64,000 bases of DNA. Source: Cordilura impudica. Lineage: Eukaryota > Arthropoda > Insecta > Diptera > Scathophagidae. Position 1 is the first letter of the stretch, and every line of letters begins with the position of its first letter. Made by a program: the position numbers and the translations under genes. Below are positions 1-11,256 of the stretch, one piece after another. The DNA lies in assembly GCA_963682025.1 (NCBI GenBank), contig OY821521.1, positions 49,332,307 to 49,396,306 on the forward strand, read 5' to 3'. Under the pieces are notes generated by a model. It was not told the origin of the DNA. It searched no databases and was given only the letters and a program-made list of their open reading frames with translations.

Positions 1-228
1 TCCCCCCAGATAGTGAGCCCGAAAATGTTCCACAGTGTAATTAAAATAATTTAAAGAAAAATAAATAATGAAAAATATATTTTTAAATTCAAATACAAGC
101 TCCAGGTCTGTTTTATAAATTTTATTTTTATTAGTTTTTTTTTTAATATTTCGCCAAGCAATTATTTATTTTAAATTAAAACATAGAGGTCGATTAATAT
201 TTTTTTTATTGCAATTTGAAAACATTTA
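1..228 (+). repeat. Upstream extension of the long Helitron-like variant (partial)
   Basis: This stretch closely matches 8003-8252 and 14553-14780: the run from CCCCAGATA through GAGCCCGAAAATGTTCC to AAAACATTTA recurs in all three places. In each case it lies directly upstream of a Helitron-like core. The window starts inside the repeat, so its left end is not visible here. No gene is seen in it. Confidence 0.75.
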
Positions 229-397
229 TCTATATTATTAATAGGCTAGGCGATTTCTTGTGACCGATGTTTTGTTCTACCGTTTTATCCCGATTTTAAC
301 CAAACGTATATTATTTGAAAGGTATTTCTTTTTAGCTGTTTTCCAGATTTACAATTTTTTAAATTTTGTGTCATTATTTTGAGTAAATTGCATTTAA
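229..397 (+). mobile_element. Helitron-like element, 5' half (split copy 1)
   Basis: The copy starts after an A with TCTATATTATTAATAGGC, the 5' terminus shared by the family, and runs to the family's AAATTGCATTTAA segment. There a 4.1 kb retrotransposon interrupts it. The remainder resumes at 4539. The A before TC is the expected flank for a Helitron insertion. Confidence 0.75.
385..397 (+). repeat. Left target-site duplication of the jockey-like element
   Basis: AAATTGCATTTAA occurs here and again at 4526-4538, bracketing the retrotransposon exactly. The same 13 bases are present once in uninterrupted copies of the Helitron-like host repeat, for example near 14937-14949. That shows the duplication was made by the insertion. 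Confidence 0.9.
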
Positions 398-609
398 TCA
401 GTCTTGTTCACGCTATTGATACGTTAAGACAAAAACGCGGCAGTTTGAAGTGAAATATTATCAATTTAAATATAAAAACAATTTTCAAAACAAAACATAA
501 AAATTCTTTTTAACAAAACAACTTGTGTATAGTGCAAAAACAACTTGCAGTAAGCAAAATCAAACGTACACGACAAATTGATGATGTTAACGCACTATGC
601 GTAAACACA

Positions 610-1590
610 ATGCCTAAAAAACCCAAACCCAACAACAATGGGCTTAACATAAGCTCAGCAAATTATTTTTCGCCCTTACAAACAACTGAGGATGATAAAA
701 TAGACGATGAAATTATCGTTGAAAAAACAACAAAGGTTACTGTTCCTCCAATAACAATTTTAAAGTGTAAAATTGAAGAAATACATGATATATGCAAATC
801 TAAAAATATAGCAGGGTATGCGATTAGAAAAATTTCAATCGGTCTCAAATTGTTTTGTGAAAACAAAAAAGATTTTGACACTATTTGTTGTAGTCTGGAC
901 AATAAATTCGAATATTTTACGTATGCTACAAGAAATGAAAAGCCGTATAAAGCACTCATGTTCGGAATGGATAAGTACGATCCTGCCATTATAAAACAAA
1001 AGCTCTTAGATATGGGCTTAAATTGTGTAGATACTAAAATAGTCACTAAAAAAAGTACTTACAACTCCGTATATTATATATATGTGGTTTATTTCAAACG
1101 AAAAACTATTACAGTTAGAGAATTAAGACAGAATTATTCTGTAATAGACTATGTTAAAGTGAGATGGGAATTCCAGCAATCTAACAATTCTAAAATAACG
1201 CAATGCTATAATTGCCAAATGTTTGGCCACGGGTCAAGTAGATGTAAAGTAAAAACTTTTTGTGCCAACTGTGCAGGTCAACATAAAACGGCAGAATGTA
1301 CAGAAACTATAATAAAATGTGCAAACTGCAATGGAACCCACAAGTCTTTTTCGGATGATTGTCCCAGTAAAGCAAGTTTTCTCCAATTGAGACAACGGGC
1401 GCAACCAATTCCACGTCGTAAGGTTAGCAACAATGTTATAAATCCAAACAACTACAATAGAAGTTTTCCAAATACGCTTCGTCAAAATATGCCGAACAAT
1501 TTAGGAGTTTGGAACACCAATAATATCAACTCACCTTATAATGTCAATAGAAGTGGCGATTTATTTACAATTCAGGAAATAAAAAACTAA
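610..1590 (+). CDS. ORF1, nucleic-acid-binding protein of the jockey-like element
   Basis: The protein is 326 aa when started at the first in-frame ATG; the frame is open further upstream to about 523 but only through non-ATG codons. It has a basic N-terminus (KKPKP), a central region resembling the PRE_C2HC domain (about residues 130-195), and three clustered zinc knuckles (about residues 199-251) of the forms CX2CX4HX4C, CX2CX3HX4C and CX2CX3HX6C. In jockey-clade elements ORF1 coats the RNA and aids target-primed reverse transcription in the nucleus. It is followed 91 bp later by ORF2. The C-terminus is rich in asparagine. No internal stop is seen, so this copy could be functional. Confidence 0.9.
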   Translation: MPKKPKPNNNGLNISSANYFSPLQTTEDDKIDDEIIVEKTTKVTVPPITILKCKIEEIHDICKSKNIAGYAIRKISIGLKLFCENKKDFDTICCSLDNKFEYFTYATRNEKPYKALMFGMDKYDPAIIKQKLLDMGLNCVDTKIVTKKSTYNSVYYIYVVYFKRKTITVRELRQNYSVIDYVKVRWEFQQSNNSKITQCYNCQMFGHGSSRCKVKTFCANCAGQHKTAECTETIIKCANCNGTHKSFSDDCPSKASFLQLRQRAQPIPRRKVSNNVINPNNYNRSFPNTLRQNMPNNLGVWNTNNINSPYNVNRSGDLFTIQEIKN

Positions 1591-1681
1591 CAATGGAACT
1601 TATTACCAACCTAAAAATGTGTAAAAGTAAAGCTGATCAATTCGAGGTTATAACCAACCTCGCCTGTAAGTTTCTTTCGTA

Positions 1682-4297
1682 ATGGATAATGTCATAAAAA
1701 TTGTCACCTGGAATGCAAGAGGCATTCGCAACAAATGTCAAGAATTGTTTCAATTCTTAAATGATAACAACGTCAGTATATGTCTTGTTTCAGAAACTTG
1801 GCTTAAGTCTAACATATCTATTAGACACAAAGACTTTTATGTATATAGAAACGATAGAGAAAACTCAAGAGGTGGCGGTGTTGCAATTATAGTTAAAAAG
1901 AATGTACCGCATCAATCACTACCCATTGTAAACACTAGTCTAATAGAAAATATTGGTATTAAACTTTTCACTAGCACTGATAGTATTAATATTTATTCTT
2001 GTTATTTCCCTGGTGGACTAGCTGGAACTGACAATAATAGAAAGCGCTTGTTCGCGTCTGATTTACATAGATTAAAAAACAACCATAAGTACATTTTAGG
2101 CGGAGATTTTAATAGTAGGCATCAGTCCTGGGGTTGTATTAGAGCAAATTGTTGGGGAAATATTCTATATGAGAAATTAGATTCTTACAATATCAATATA
2201 ATTTACCCTTCTGATAATACTTACATTTCTGCTAGTGCTAACAGACAAGGTTCTACACTGGACATATTTCTAACAAATGTCCCTGTAATATTAACACCAG
2301 CCTTCGTAATTAACGATTTAAGTTCTGATCATTTGCCTGTAGTAATAAAATTAACGTCGAATATAACGAATCTAAATTCTCTTGAATATGATTTTACGAA
2401 AACTAATTGGAATAAGTATGCGAATTATATAAATAGACAAATTAATATTCCGGTATTAGAGCAAATTACAACAAATGAGCATATTGACGAAATGATTACA
2501 TATTTTAAAGCGTTAATTACAGAAGCTATGCATCGTAGTACACCAAGGAAATCTCCTTCTCCCTCCAGAACAATCTTACCCTACTACCTAAGAGATATAA
2601 TACGGCAAAGCGATTTCTATCAAATGAAACTCCTTAACCGTCAAATCATTACTGAGTTAAATATAATACGAAATAAGTCTTGGGACAATTTGCTTTCTAC
2701 ATTAGATAAAGGTTCTTCGACATTCTGGAAGCTCACAAAAATTTTAAGTAAGAAGAAAAACAACATTCCAATTTTAAAACACGATAACTTACGTTTTACC
2801 ACCAATACTGAGAAATGTGAAATTCTAGGCCAAACATTCTTCTCTAACCACTCAATTTCAGATAATTTAGGTGACACTGAGACCATTTCATTAGTAAATT
2901 CAAGCCTCAATAATTTTAATTTATTAAATCAAAATACTTCTAACCAAATTGAAACTAGTATCTCGGAGATAACGTCAATAATTAAAACTTTAAAAAAAAA
3001 GAAAGCTCCGGGAATTGACGGAATTAACAATAGGTGTTTAAAAGCACTACCAAGACAAGGTTTTAAATACCTTAAAATTTTAATTAATGCGTGTTTTAAA
3101 CTCTGCTATTTCCCAAAAGAATTTAAAGAGGCTAAAATCATTCCAATCAAAAAACCGAACAAAGCTTCTGAAAGTCCTACTTCTTACCGGCCTATAAGCC
3201 TGTTGAGCTCTATTAGCAAAATTTTTGAAAAGGTAATTAAAATCAAATTGACACATTTTATCGAGTTAAACGATGTCATTCCATCGCACCAATTCGGGTT
3301 TAGAAGAGAACATAGCACAGTTCACCCTTTAATGAGAATAAGGAACTTAGTGCAAACTAATTTTGAATCCCAAAAGTCATCGGGTATGGTTCTGCTAGAT
3401 GTAAAAGCAGCTTTTGACTCTGTATGGCATGAAGGATTAATATATAAAATGATCCGTCTGAACTTTCCGGCGGATATAATTAAAATAATACAATGTTTTT
3501 TAACAAATCGTACTTTCAAAGTACATATAGGAACACATTGTTCTAGAAGTTTTGAGATTCCAGCAGGTTGCCCGCAAGGCTCGTGTCTATCCCCTATTCT
3601 ATATAATATATACACTGCAGATTTTCCCTGTTTAGATTACTGCACAATGTCTGTTTTTGCTGATGATACAGCAATTATCTGCTCTGGTATTTTTGCTAAT
3701 GATGTCATAAGTAACCTGCAAAGAGCTTTGGAAGTAGTAACAAATTATTTAAACAGATGGAAAATCATGATAAATTGTAGCAAATCACAGGCAATATATT
3801 TTACTAGGAAGCGTAAGGAATGCTATATTCCCCAGGTCAATGTTAACATACAACATATGTCAGTTCAATGGGAGGAGAACGTTAAGTACCTTGGTGTAAT
3901 CCTAGATACTAGAATGAAATTTAAAGATCACATACCTCATATCATAAATAAAATAAATACACTGACTCGTATTTTATATCCATTTATAAATCGAAATTCA
4001 AAACTTAGTATTGTTAGCAAGAAACTTATTTTAAAGTCAGTATTCCATGCAGTAATGTTCTATGCTGCCCCAGTATGGGCTAAAATCGCAAAATGTCACA
4101 TCAAGAAACTGCAGATTTCACAAAATAAACTTTTAAAATTAATGTTTAACTTACCTTGGTTTTTCTCAACTACACGTCTGCATGCACTAGCAGATATTGA
4201 ATTAGTGGAAAGTAAAATAGAGAGACTTTTGAAAAATTTTCAACGCCGTTGTACTTATTCGGATTTTACTCATATTAATGAACTTGCTTCATTGTAA
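1682..4297 (+). CDS. ORF2, endonuclease-reverse transcriptase of the jockey-like element
   Basis: An 871-aa protein with two domains. The N-terminal apurinic-type endonuclease (about residues 1-230) shows TWNARG, SETW, GGDFN (about 140) and SDHLPV (about 214), the metal-binding and catalytic signatures of LINE endonucleases. The reverse transcriptase (about 430-730) shows YRPISLLSS (about 501), QFGFR, DVKAAFDSVWH, GCPQGSCLSP and the catalytic FADD (Asp 661/662). The C-terminal 110 residues carry the usual poorly conserved tail, with no RNase H. The enzyme nicks DNA and copies its own RNA at the nick. All key residues are present and there are no frameshifts, in contrast to the second element at 58146-61052. 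Confidence 0.93.
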   Translation: MDNVIKIVTWNARGIRNKCQELFQFLNDNNVSICLVSETWLKSNISIRHKDFYVYRNDRENSRGGGVAIIVKKNVPHQSLPIVNTSLIENIGIKLFTSTDSINIYSCYFPGGLAGTDNNRKRLFASDLHRLKNNHKYILGGDFNSRHQSWGCIRANCWGNILYEKLDSYNINIIYPSDNTYISASANRQGSTLDIFLTNVPVILTPAFVINDLSSDHLPVVIKLTSNITNLNSLEYDFTKTNWNKYANYINRQINIPVLEQITTNEHIDEMITYFKALITEAMHRSTPRKSPSPSRTILPYYLRDIIRQSDFYQMKLLNRQIITELNIIRNKSWDNLLSTLDKGSSTFWKLTKILSKKKNNIPILKHDNLRFTTNTEKCEILGQTFFSNHSISDNLGDTETISLVNSSLNNFNLLNQNTSNQIETSISEITSIIKTLKKKKAPGIDGINNRCLKALPRQGFKYLKILINACFKLCYFPKEFKEAKIIPIKKPNKASESPTSYRPISLLSSISKIFEKVIKIKLTHFIELNDVIPSHQFGFRREHSTVHPLMRIRNLVQTNFESQKSSGMVLLDVKAAFDSVWHEGLIYKMIRLNFPADIIKIIQCFLTNRTFKVHIGTHCSRSFEIPAGCPQGSCLSPILYNIYTADFPCLDYCTMSVFADDTAIICSGIFANDVISNLQRALEVVTNYLNRWKIMINCSKSQAIYFTRKRKECYIPQVNVNIQHMSVQWEENVKYLGVILDTRMKFKDHIPHIINKINTLTRILYPFINRNSKLSIVSKKLILKSVFHAVMFYAAPVWAKIAKCHIKKLQISQNKLLKLMFNLPWFFSTTRLHALADIELVESKIERLLKNFQRRCTYSDFTHINELASL

Positions 4298-4538
4298 TTA
4301 GTTTTAAGTAGATAAGTAGATTAAGTTTTAATTAAAAAAAAAAAAATTCAAATAGGTTTTTGTAAAAAATTTTTCCTCCCAAACTTTGTATATATTTTAT
4401 ATTCCAAGTTACAAAAATTTTTATGTTGAAAAAGATATACTCTTAAACTCATTATATGTAAATGATATATAAAATAAAATAAGTATGTAAATATTATTGT
4501 TGTAAATAAATGAATTGAAAAATTGAAATTGCATTTAA

Positions 4539-4738
4539 AATTGCTATTAACACATACATAAAATTATACATATGATATGTGTGTGTTTATTAAATTTGTG
4601 AACGTGTTTGTTAATGAGTTTGTTATCTTCATTCACAATAATAGTAAACCAAAAAAGTGTTGGCTTGTGAATTGGCTAAGTTGAAAAATAAAGTTGCCTA
4701 GAAATTGCACTCGAATTTCGAGCGCTGGAATCTGCTAG
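4539..4738 (+). mobile_element. Helitron-like element, 3' half (split copy 1)
   Basis: The host repeat resumes directly after the retrotransposon duplication with ATTGCTATTAACACATACAT. It ends in the family 3' terminus: the palindrome CTCGAATTTCGAG, then CTGGAATCTGCTAG, with T as the flanking base. It belongs to the subfamily carrying AGTGTTGG...TTGTGAATTGGCTAAG, like the copies ending at 8620 and starting at 52833. Confidence 0.8.
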
Positions 4739-4804
4739 TAAGAATAATTTTCTGGTTGTACAGGAAAGCACAATAATTAAATAAATAAATAAAAACTAAT
4801 AAAA

Positions 4805-5430
4805 AATAATTTAAATCACTTTTTCTTAATTAAAGAATTTTTCAAATTTAAAAAAAAAAAACTGGTTAAATAACAGAATTTTTTAATGTTAAAAAACCCC
4901 ATTTTAAAAGTTGTCAAATAAGTTATTAATTTAAATCTATTTATTTAAGTTATTTAAGTTATTAATTTAAATCTATTTAAAATAAAAAAAGTGTAAAATA
5001 GTTTTTAATAGATAAATAGACCACCCTTTGTTTCCTTATACCCTGGCAAATATTTTAAAATAAATAATTTGGACAAGCTCGAGGTCTGTTTTTATTAATT
5101 TTATTTTTATTAGTTTTTTTTTCCAATATTTCGCCAGCAATTAATTATTTTAAAATAAAACATAGAGGTCGAATAATAATTTTTTTTTATTGCAATTTAA
5201 AAACATTTAATTAAAAAAAAAATAATTTAAATCACTTTTTCTTAACTAAAGAATTTCTAAAATTTAAAAATAAATTGGTTAAATAATATATAGAAGAAAC
5301 AGAATTTTTAATATATAAAAACCCCATTTTAAAAGTTGTCATTTAAATTATTAATTTATAAAAAAATTTAAAATATTTCTTAATAGATAAATAGATCACC
5401 CTTGTTTCATTATACCCTGACAGCAGGCCT
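4805..5430. repeat. Two 0.2 kb direct repeats around a lone repeat fragment
   Basis: 4805-5046 and about 5218-5430 share the series TAATTTAAATCACTTTTTCT, CCCCATTTTAAAAGTTGTCA and TAGATAAATAGA...CACCC..TTGTTTC.TTATACCCTG. Between them, 5047-5212 matches the upstream extension of the long Helitron-like variant (compare 8093-8250) but carries no Helitron core. No coding potential is seen. The remainder to 5985 is AT-rich and has a poly-T run near 5641. Confidence 0.6.
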
Positions 5431-5985
5431 TACTTTTTTAATGTTAATATAGCCTAAAAGTATGCAAATATATTGAATGGGTTTAAAAAACACCATGCAA
5501 GAGCCTTTGAACTTATAGAAGTGTACCAAGTGATTTTTACTGTACCAGGTTTCATACATATTCCATGCACATTTCTCTAGCAATTAATTCAAAAAAATTA
5601 AGTACTTTTTCCATGTTACAATAAAATTTTCGTTATTGTTTGTTTTTTTTTTTTTTTTTTTGTATTATATATAGCTGTAATTGAACTGCAATTAAGGTGA
5701 ATAGCACTTGTATTCATTTTTGTTCTTAGTTCTAGATATTCATCATTTGCTCTTATATGTATTCGAACACGACCTACATACATTTTTTTTTTCTTGTCAA
5801 TACATTTAGTAGTATAACAAATTTTTGCACTTGATTTTTTAAGCTCCTTTAAACTTGTAGTATTTAATAAAAATATTTCAATTCAATATACAATAATGTA
5901 CTCGATATATTATTAAATAATTAATTACCAAATAATAATTAATTTTGTGTACTTTTCTTTCTTTTTGTATTTTTATAAAATGTAG

Positions 5986-6135
5986 GGTCATCGTGATACT
6001 TCACCCTCACCGGCACACTGGTACAAGAGTCGCAGTGTGATGATGGCCAGCATGAAAGCTAGACAGATGTTGACTTGGATTTTGGGCAAAGAAGATTCAA
6101 AATTTAAAAACTGTGAAAATTTACAAGTTTTGTAA
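5986..6135 (+). CDS. Probable terminal coding exon of an unidentified gene
   Basis: A pyrimidine-rich stretch ends in ATGTAG at 5980-5985, a plausible 3' splice site. It is followed by 49 open codons of clearly mixed, non-repetitive composition (beginning GHRDTSPSPAHWYKSRS, later MKARQMLTWILG), a TAA stop and an AATAAA 18 bases later. The base composition is much richer in GC than the surroundings. The reading phase at the exon start is assumed to be zero. No upstream exon on the plus strand could be found between the retrotransposon and this point, so the rest of the gene probably lies left of the window beyond the repeats. I do not recognise the protein. A decayed processed fragment is the alternative. 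Confidence 0.45.
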   Translation, partial: GHRDTSPSPAHWYKSRSVMMASMKARQMLTWILGKEDSKFKNCENLQVL

Positions 6136-6153
6136 AAAACAAAAAAAAAACAC

Positions 6154-6159
6154 AATAAA
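6154..6159 (+). terminator. Candidate poly(A) signal of the orphan exon
   Basis: AATAAA lies 18 bases after the stop codon of the candidate terminal exon. In DNA this A-rich the hexamer alone is weak evidence; its position supports the exon call. Confidence 0.35.
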
Positions 6160-6199
6160 ACTTTGAAAAAATATTTCAAAATTAAACACAAATAATACA

Positions 6200-7445
6200 G
6201 GACAAATAAAAAAAAATATTTATTTAAAAAATTTATTCAAAAAAATAAAACAATATTTTTTAAGGAAATATTAAAAGCTAAAATATCTATTTTCATATGT
6301 AGAAAACTCATAAGATAATTTTTGTTAATTTTTATTTGAGTTCAAAAGTCATTTGACCAAAGTCAAATTCACTCAAAAAAAAAAGTCATACAAGGTGTGT
6401 CAACATACGATTATGGATTAGAAACAAATTTACTATACTATATTAAGGTTTCTTTAAACTACAAAAAATTTTTTTAATTAAATAAATATTTTAAAAAAAA
6501 ATACTTTTCTAAAATATTTTTGTAAAATATTTTTTCAAATTAAAATAAATAAATCAGAATTTTTATAAAAAAAAAATAAAATAATATTAAAAAAATATGT
6601 TATGTTGTTAAAAAACAATAACAACAGCAAAATAAAACTTTAAGCCTGATAATCAAAATTAAATCAAATTTAATTAAAAACAACCAAGATATAAATAAAA
6701 TCTTGATTTATAAAAAAATTTTTGAAACAACAAAAAATTATAAAAATAACTAAAAAAAATTAATTTACAAATAAAAAGAAAATATTTAAATAAATATATT
6801 AAAAACCAACCAAAGTAAAATAAAACTATGAAACGATGTGGATCCAAACTTTTATGAAAATACAATTTTTCTGTAGTTTTCAGTGTTAATTTTAAGTAAA
6901 TATTAAAAGTATTTATATATGTAGTAGAGCTAAATATACTAAAAATTAAATTTAAGCAAATATTTATGATTGAGTCAGTTAAATTTCTTTTTAAAAAATT
7001 TTACAATAAATGTTAATTATTTTTGTAAAAACAATACAACAGTCAGTGGCAAAAAAGGAAAATATTAATATAAAACTTTTAAAAATTGTAAATGAAAAAA
7101 TTTTCAATAGTGTCTCGGATAAGCTTATCTATTTCATAAACTTTTTTTATAACAGATCATTTCAAAGTGTCTTGGCCAAATAAAATGGCTCAACATTAGA
7201 AGTTTGTGTCTTTGATTAGTGTCCCAGATTGGTTAATTTATTTTATTGGTTTACTGTAAATCAGGTGTCTCGACTAAAAAAGTAAAAGAAAATATTTTAA
7301 ACATTTTTAAACAAAAATATTTAAATTTTAACAAAAAAAAAATTTTTTTAATTAATAAAAACAGGTTTTAAAATGTTTTAAAAATTATAGTTGTGATTAA
7401 AAAATATTAAAATTTAGAAATACTTTTTAATTTATAAAAGAAATA
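6200..7445. other. AT-rich stretch without recognisable gene
   Basis: The stretch consists mainly of A and T homopolymer runs and contains no splice-bounded coding segment on either strand. Short open frames here, such as that on the minus strand near 6674-6865, are low-complexity Phe/Tyr/Lys strings and are not credible genes. Confidence 0.6.
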
Positions 7446-7823
7446 TCTATAATATTAATAGGCTAGGCGATTTCTTGTGAACGATGTTTTGTTCTACTGT
7501 TTTGTGCCGATTTTGACCAAGCGTATATTATTTGAAAGGTATTTCTTTTTAGCCGTTTTGCAGATTTAGAGATTTTTAAATTTTTTCCTCTATTTTAAGT
7601 AAATTGCATTTAAAGTTGCTACTAACACATACATAAAATTACTCATATGCTATGTGTGTTTTATTAAATTTGTTAATGTGTTTGTAATAAAAATCAGTTT
7701 GTTTATTTATGTTGATTTGTGAATTGGCTATAATTGATTAGCATACCTTTAGGGTCTTTATTTAATGAAAAAATAAAATTTCCTAGAATTTGCACTCGAA
7801 TTTCGAGGGCTGGAATCTGCTAG
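7446..7823 (+). mobile_element. Helitron-like element (copy 2)
   Basis: A near-complete core of about 378 bp. It begins TCTATAATATTAATAGGC after an A, carries CTCGAATTTCGAG near the 3' end, and terminates CTGCTAG before a T. It is non-coding, hence non-autonomous. Confidence 0.8.
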
Positions 7824-7844
7824 TTAATACAAATATTTTTTTCA

Positions 7845-8620
7845 GTCAAACCTTTGCTTTGAAAAACTAAGCTTACAAACATCAAAATAAGGAAAAAAAA
7901 TATAAAAGATCATAACAAGAATTTTGGCCTGAGAACTGCAAACTCTTTGGCGGTTTTCCTATGCTGGCCTAGCACTTTCACCCTACCTTGTAATTTCTCA
8001 TCCCCCTCAGATAATGAGCCCGAAAATGTTCCACAGTGTAATTAAAATAATTTTAAAAATAATAATTAATGAAAAATATATTTTTAAATTCAAATATTTT
8101 AAAATAAATAATTGGTACAAGCTCGAGGTCTGTTTTTATAAATTTTATTTTTATTAGTTTTTTTTTCCAAGATTTCGCCAAGCAATTATTTATTTTAAAT
8201 AAAAACATAGAAGTCGAATAATATTTGTTTTATTGCAATTTAAAAACATTTACCTATAATATTAATAGGCTAGGCAATTTCTTGTGAACGATGTTTTGTT
8301 CTACCGTTTTATCCCGATTTTAAACAAACGTATATTATTTGAAAGGTATTTCTTTTTAGCTGTTTTCCAGATTTAAAAATTTTTAAATTTTATCCATTAT
8401 TTTGAGTAAATTGCATATAAAGTTGCTATTAACACATACATAAAATTATACATATGCTATGTGTGTGTTTATTAAATTTGTTAATGTCTTCGTTAATGAG
8501 TTTGTCATCTTCATTCACAACAATAATAAACCATAAAAGTGTTGGTTTGTGAATTGGCTAAGTTGAAAAATAAAGCTGCCTCGAAATTGCACTCGAATTT
8601 CGAGCACTGGAATCTGCTAG
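7845..8620 (+). mobile_element. Long variant of the Helitron-like element (copy 3)
   Basis: About 410 bp of extension (AACCTTTGCT, GCCTAGCACTTTCACCC, GAGCCCGAAAATGTTCC, GCTCGAGGTCTG) precede a standard core starting at 8253, where the 5' TC has become CC. The unit ends CTGCTAG at 8620 before a T. The same extension plus core recurs at 14340-15167 and, truncated by the window edge, at 1-4738. Confidence 0.75.
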
Positions 8621-11256
8621 TATAAATAATATTTCTAAAAAAATGTGTATCAAAAAATCAAAATTTTTTTAAATAAAAATTGTTTTATATTTAAGTAATA
8701 TTATTATTTTCAATTTATGAAAAAATATATCTAATTTTTATAGAACTACGTAAATTAAATTTATTTAAATATATTTTTAAATATATTAATTTATATAATT
8801 TCTATAGAAATATGTTAAATTTTATTAATTTATTTAAATTTATTATTAATGAATATTTTTAGATATACGAAATAAAATTTTTAAATATATAAAAAATATT
8901 TTTAAATATATTAAACAATATTTTTTAATATATTAATAAATATTTTTACTTTTTATAGGAATATATTAAATATATTTTATAATATTGTTAAATTTATTAA
9001 GCCATATTGTTAAATTTAGTAATAATTATTTTTAATTTTTATAGGAATATATTGAATATTTGAATAATAAATAAATAATATTGTTAAATTTATTAAATAA
9101 CTTGTTTTAAATTTATTAAATAATATTTTTAAATTAATTAATTAATATTTTTATATATTAAATAATATTTTTAAATTAAAAAAAAATTAATAATTTTTAA
9201 AGAAACATTTTTATTTTTTCAATTAATTAAAACTTTTTTATTTATTAAAAAAAATTTAAATATTTTAAATTTATTTATAGGAATATATTGAATAATTAAA
9301 TAATAAATAAATAATATTGTTATATTTATTAAATAACTTGTTTTAAATTTTTAAATAATATTTTTAAATTTATTAAAAAATATTTTTATATATTAAATAA
9401 TATTTTTAAATTAAAAAAAATTAATAATTTTTAACGAAACATTTTTATTTTTTTTTTTTCAACTTATTAAAACTTTTTTATATATTAAAAAAAAAATTTA
9501 ATATTTTAAATTTATTTAAAAATTATTTATTTTTTTAATAATTATATGTTTTAAAACATTTTAAATATAAATAATATTTTTTTAATTAATTAAGTCATAT
9601 TTTCAAAATTGATTATTAAATTTTTGTAATTTTTCAATTTATTTTAACTTTTTTTTTAATTTAAAAAGCATTTTTAACTTGTTTTAAAATCGATCTTTAA
9701 ATTTATTAAAAAATATTTTTAAATTTATTAAATCAAATTTAGAAAAAACTTTTTAATGCACTAAATAAATATCTTTTATTGATCTATTAATGAATATTTA
9801 TAAGTTTTAAATAAATATATTTATATATTGTTTAATGTATTTAATAATATATTGTTATTTACTTTAATTTTTAAAGAGATATATGAAATTTATTAAAAAA
9901 TATTTTTTAAGTTATTAAAAAAATTTTTGAAATATTTTAAATTTTTGAAATATTATTTAATAATTTAAAAAATATTTTATAATAACTCTCATGTTTCTCT
10001 TTAAAAATTAAAGTATATTACAACATATTATTAAACACATTAAACAATATATAAATATATTTATTTAAAAATTATAAATATTCATTTTAAAATTTTTTTT
10101 TAAATTCAGTTAAAAACATTTTTAAATATTTTCGAAATTTTAAAATTATCTTTAAATTCGTTAAATTTTTAGAAAGCATTTCAATAAATTGAAAAAAATT
10201 TATTTCAATTTATTAAAGAAATATTTCTAAATTAATAAAATAATATTTTTTAATTTATTAATATATTTCTTTATATCTATTAATAAATTTCTAAATTAAT
10301 AAAAAAATATTTTTAAATTTATTAATATATTTCCTTATATGTATCTATTAAAATTTTTCTTAAATTTATTAAGAAATATTTTTATATTAAAAAAAAACAT
10401 TTTGAAATTTTAAAAATTTATTAAAAAATATTTTTAAATTTATTCAATTTATAAAAAAATATTTTTAAATATATTTAACAAATATTTTTATATTTATTAA
10501 TCAAATATTTATTAAATAATTGCTTAACAAATATTTAAAATTTGTTTGAATAAATATTTAAAATTATTAATAAATATTTATAATTTTTAAAGATATATAA
10601 TAAATTCTAATAATTTCTTTAATTTTCGTATAAAATTTATTTAAATTTATTATAAAATTTTTATTTTTTTAAAAACTAGATTTAACTCTTTTTAAAATTT
10701 TTTTAAATTTATTATAAAATTTTTTTTAAGAAATAGATTTAACTCATTTAAAATGTTTTTTTTTAAATTTAATTAAAAACATTTTTAAATATTTTCGAAA
10801 TTTTAAAATTATCTTCAAATTCATTAAATTTTTAGAAAGCATTTCAATAAATTTAAAAAAAAAATTTAATTTCAATTTATTAAAGAAATGTTTCTTAATT
10901 AATAAAATAATATTTTTAAATATATTAATATATTTTCTTATATTAATTTATAAATTTAAGAAAGTTTAAAAAAATGCATAAAATTTGTGGGAACATATTT
11001 TTAAATTTTTTAATAAATATTTATAAATTTTAAAAAATATTCATAATTTAAAAAAATACATTTTATTAATTTAAAAATATTTTTAATTTATTAAATAATA
11101 TTTTTAATTTATTAAATAATATTTTTAAATTTATTATTAAATATTTAAAACTTATCGTCTTTTTTAAATATACAAGTATTATATTTATAATGATTGAGTT
11201 AGAATATAAAACAGCTTTGAAACAAATTTGTTTGTGTATGAATACACATTGCATAC
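8621..11256. repeat. Degenerate AT-only satellite-like tract
   Basis: Almost entirely A and T, built from loose variants of TTTTTAAATTTATTAAATAATA. Longer segments recur, for example 9060-9180 with 9290-9420 and 10090-10330 with 10750-10950. This implies local segmental duplication in a simple-sequence tract. No gene is visible. Confidence 0.7.

Larger units (their letters stand above)
398..4525 (+). mobile_element. Full-length jockey-clade non-LTR retrotransposon
   Basis: This is a 4128-bp element with a 5'UTR, two open reading frames (610-1590 and 1682-4297), a 3'UTR and a short A-rich tail near ATGAATTGAAAAATTG. It is flanked by a perfect 13-bp target-site duplication. It begins TCAGTC followed by a GC-richer stretch, as expected of jockey-type elements with an internal initiator promoter (family knowledge). 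There are no LTRs. Endonuclease and reverse transcriptase are fused in ORF2, and no RNase H domain is visible, which fits the jockey clade. The perfect duplication, complete ends and open frames suggest a recent, possibly active insertion. It sits inside a Helitron-like repeat. Confidence 0.9.

Noticed and set aside
398..4525. A retrovirus-like or LTR element
   Set aside because: There are no LTRs, protease, integrase or envelope; the endonuclease-RT order and target duplication are of non-LTR type.
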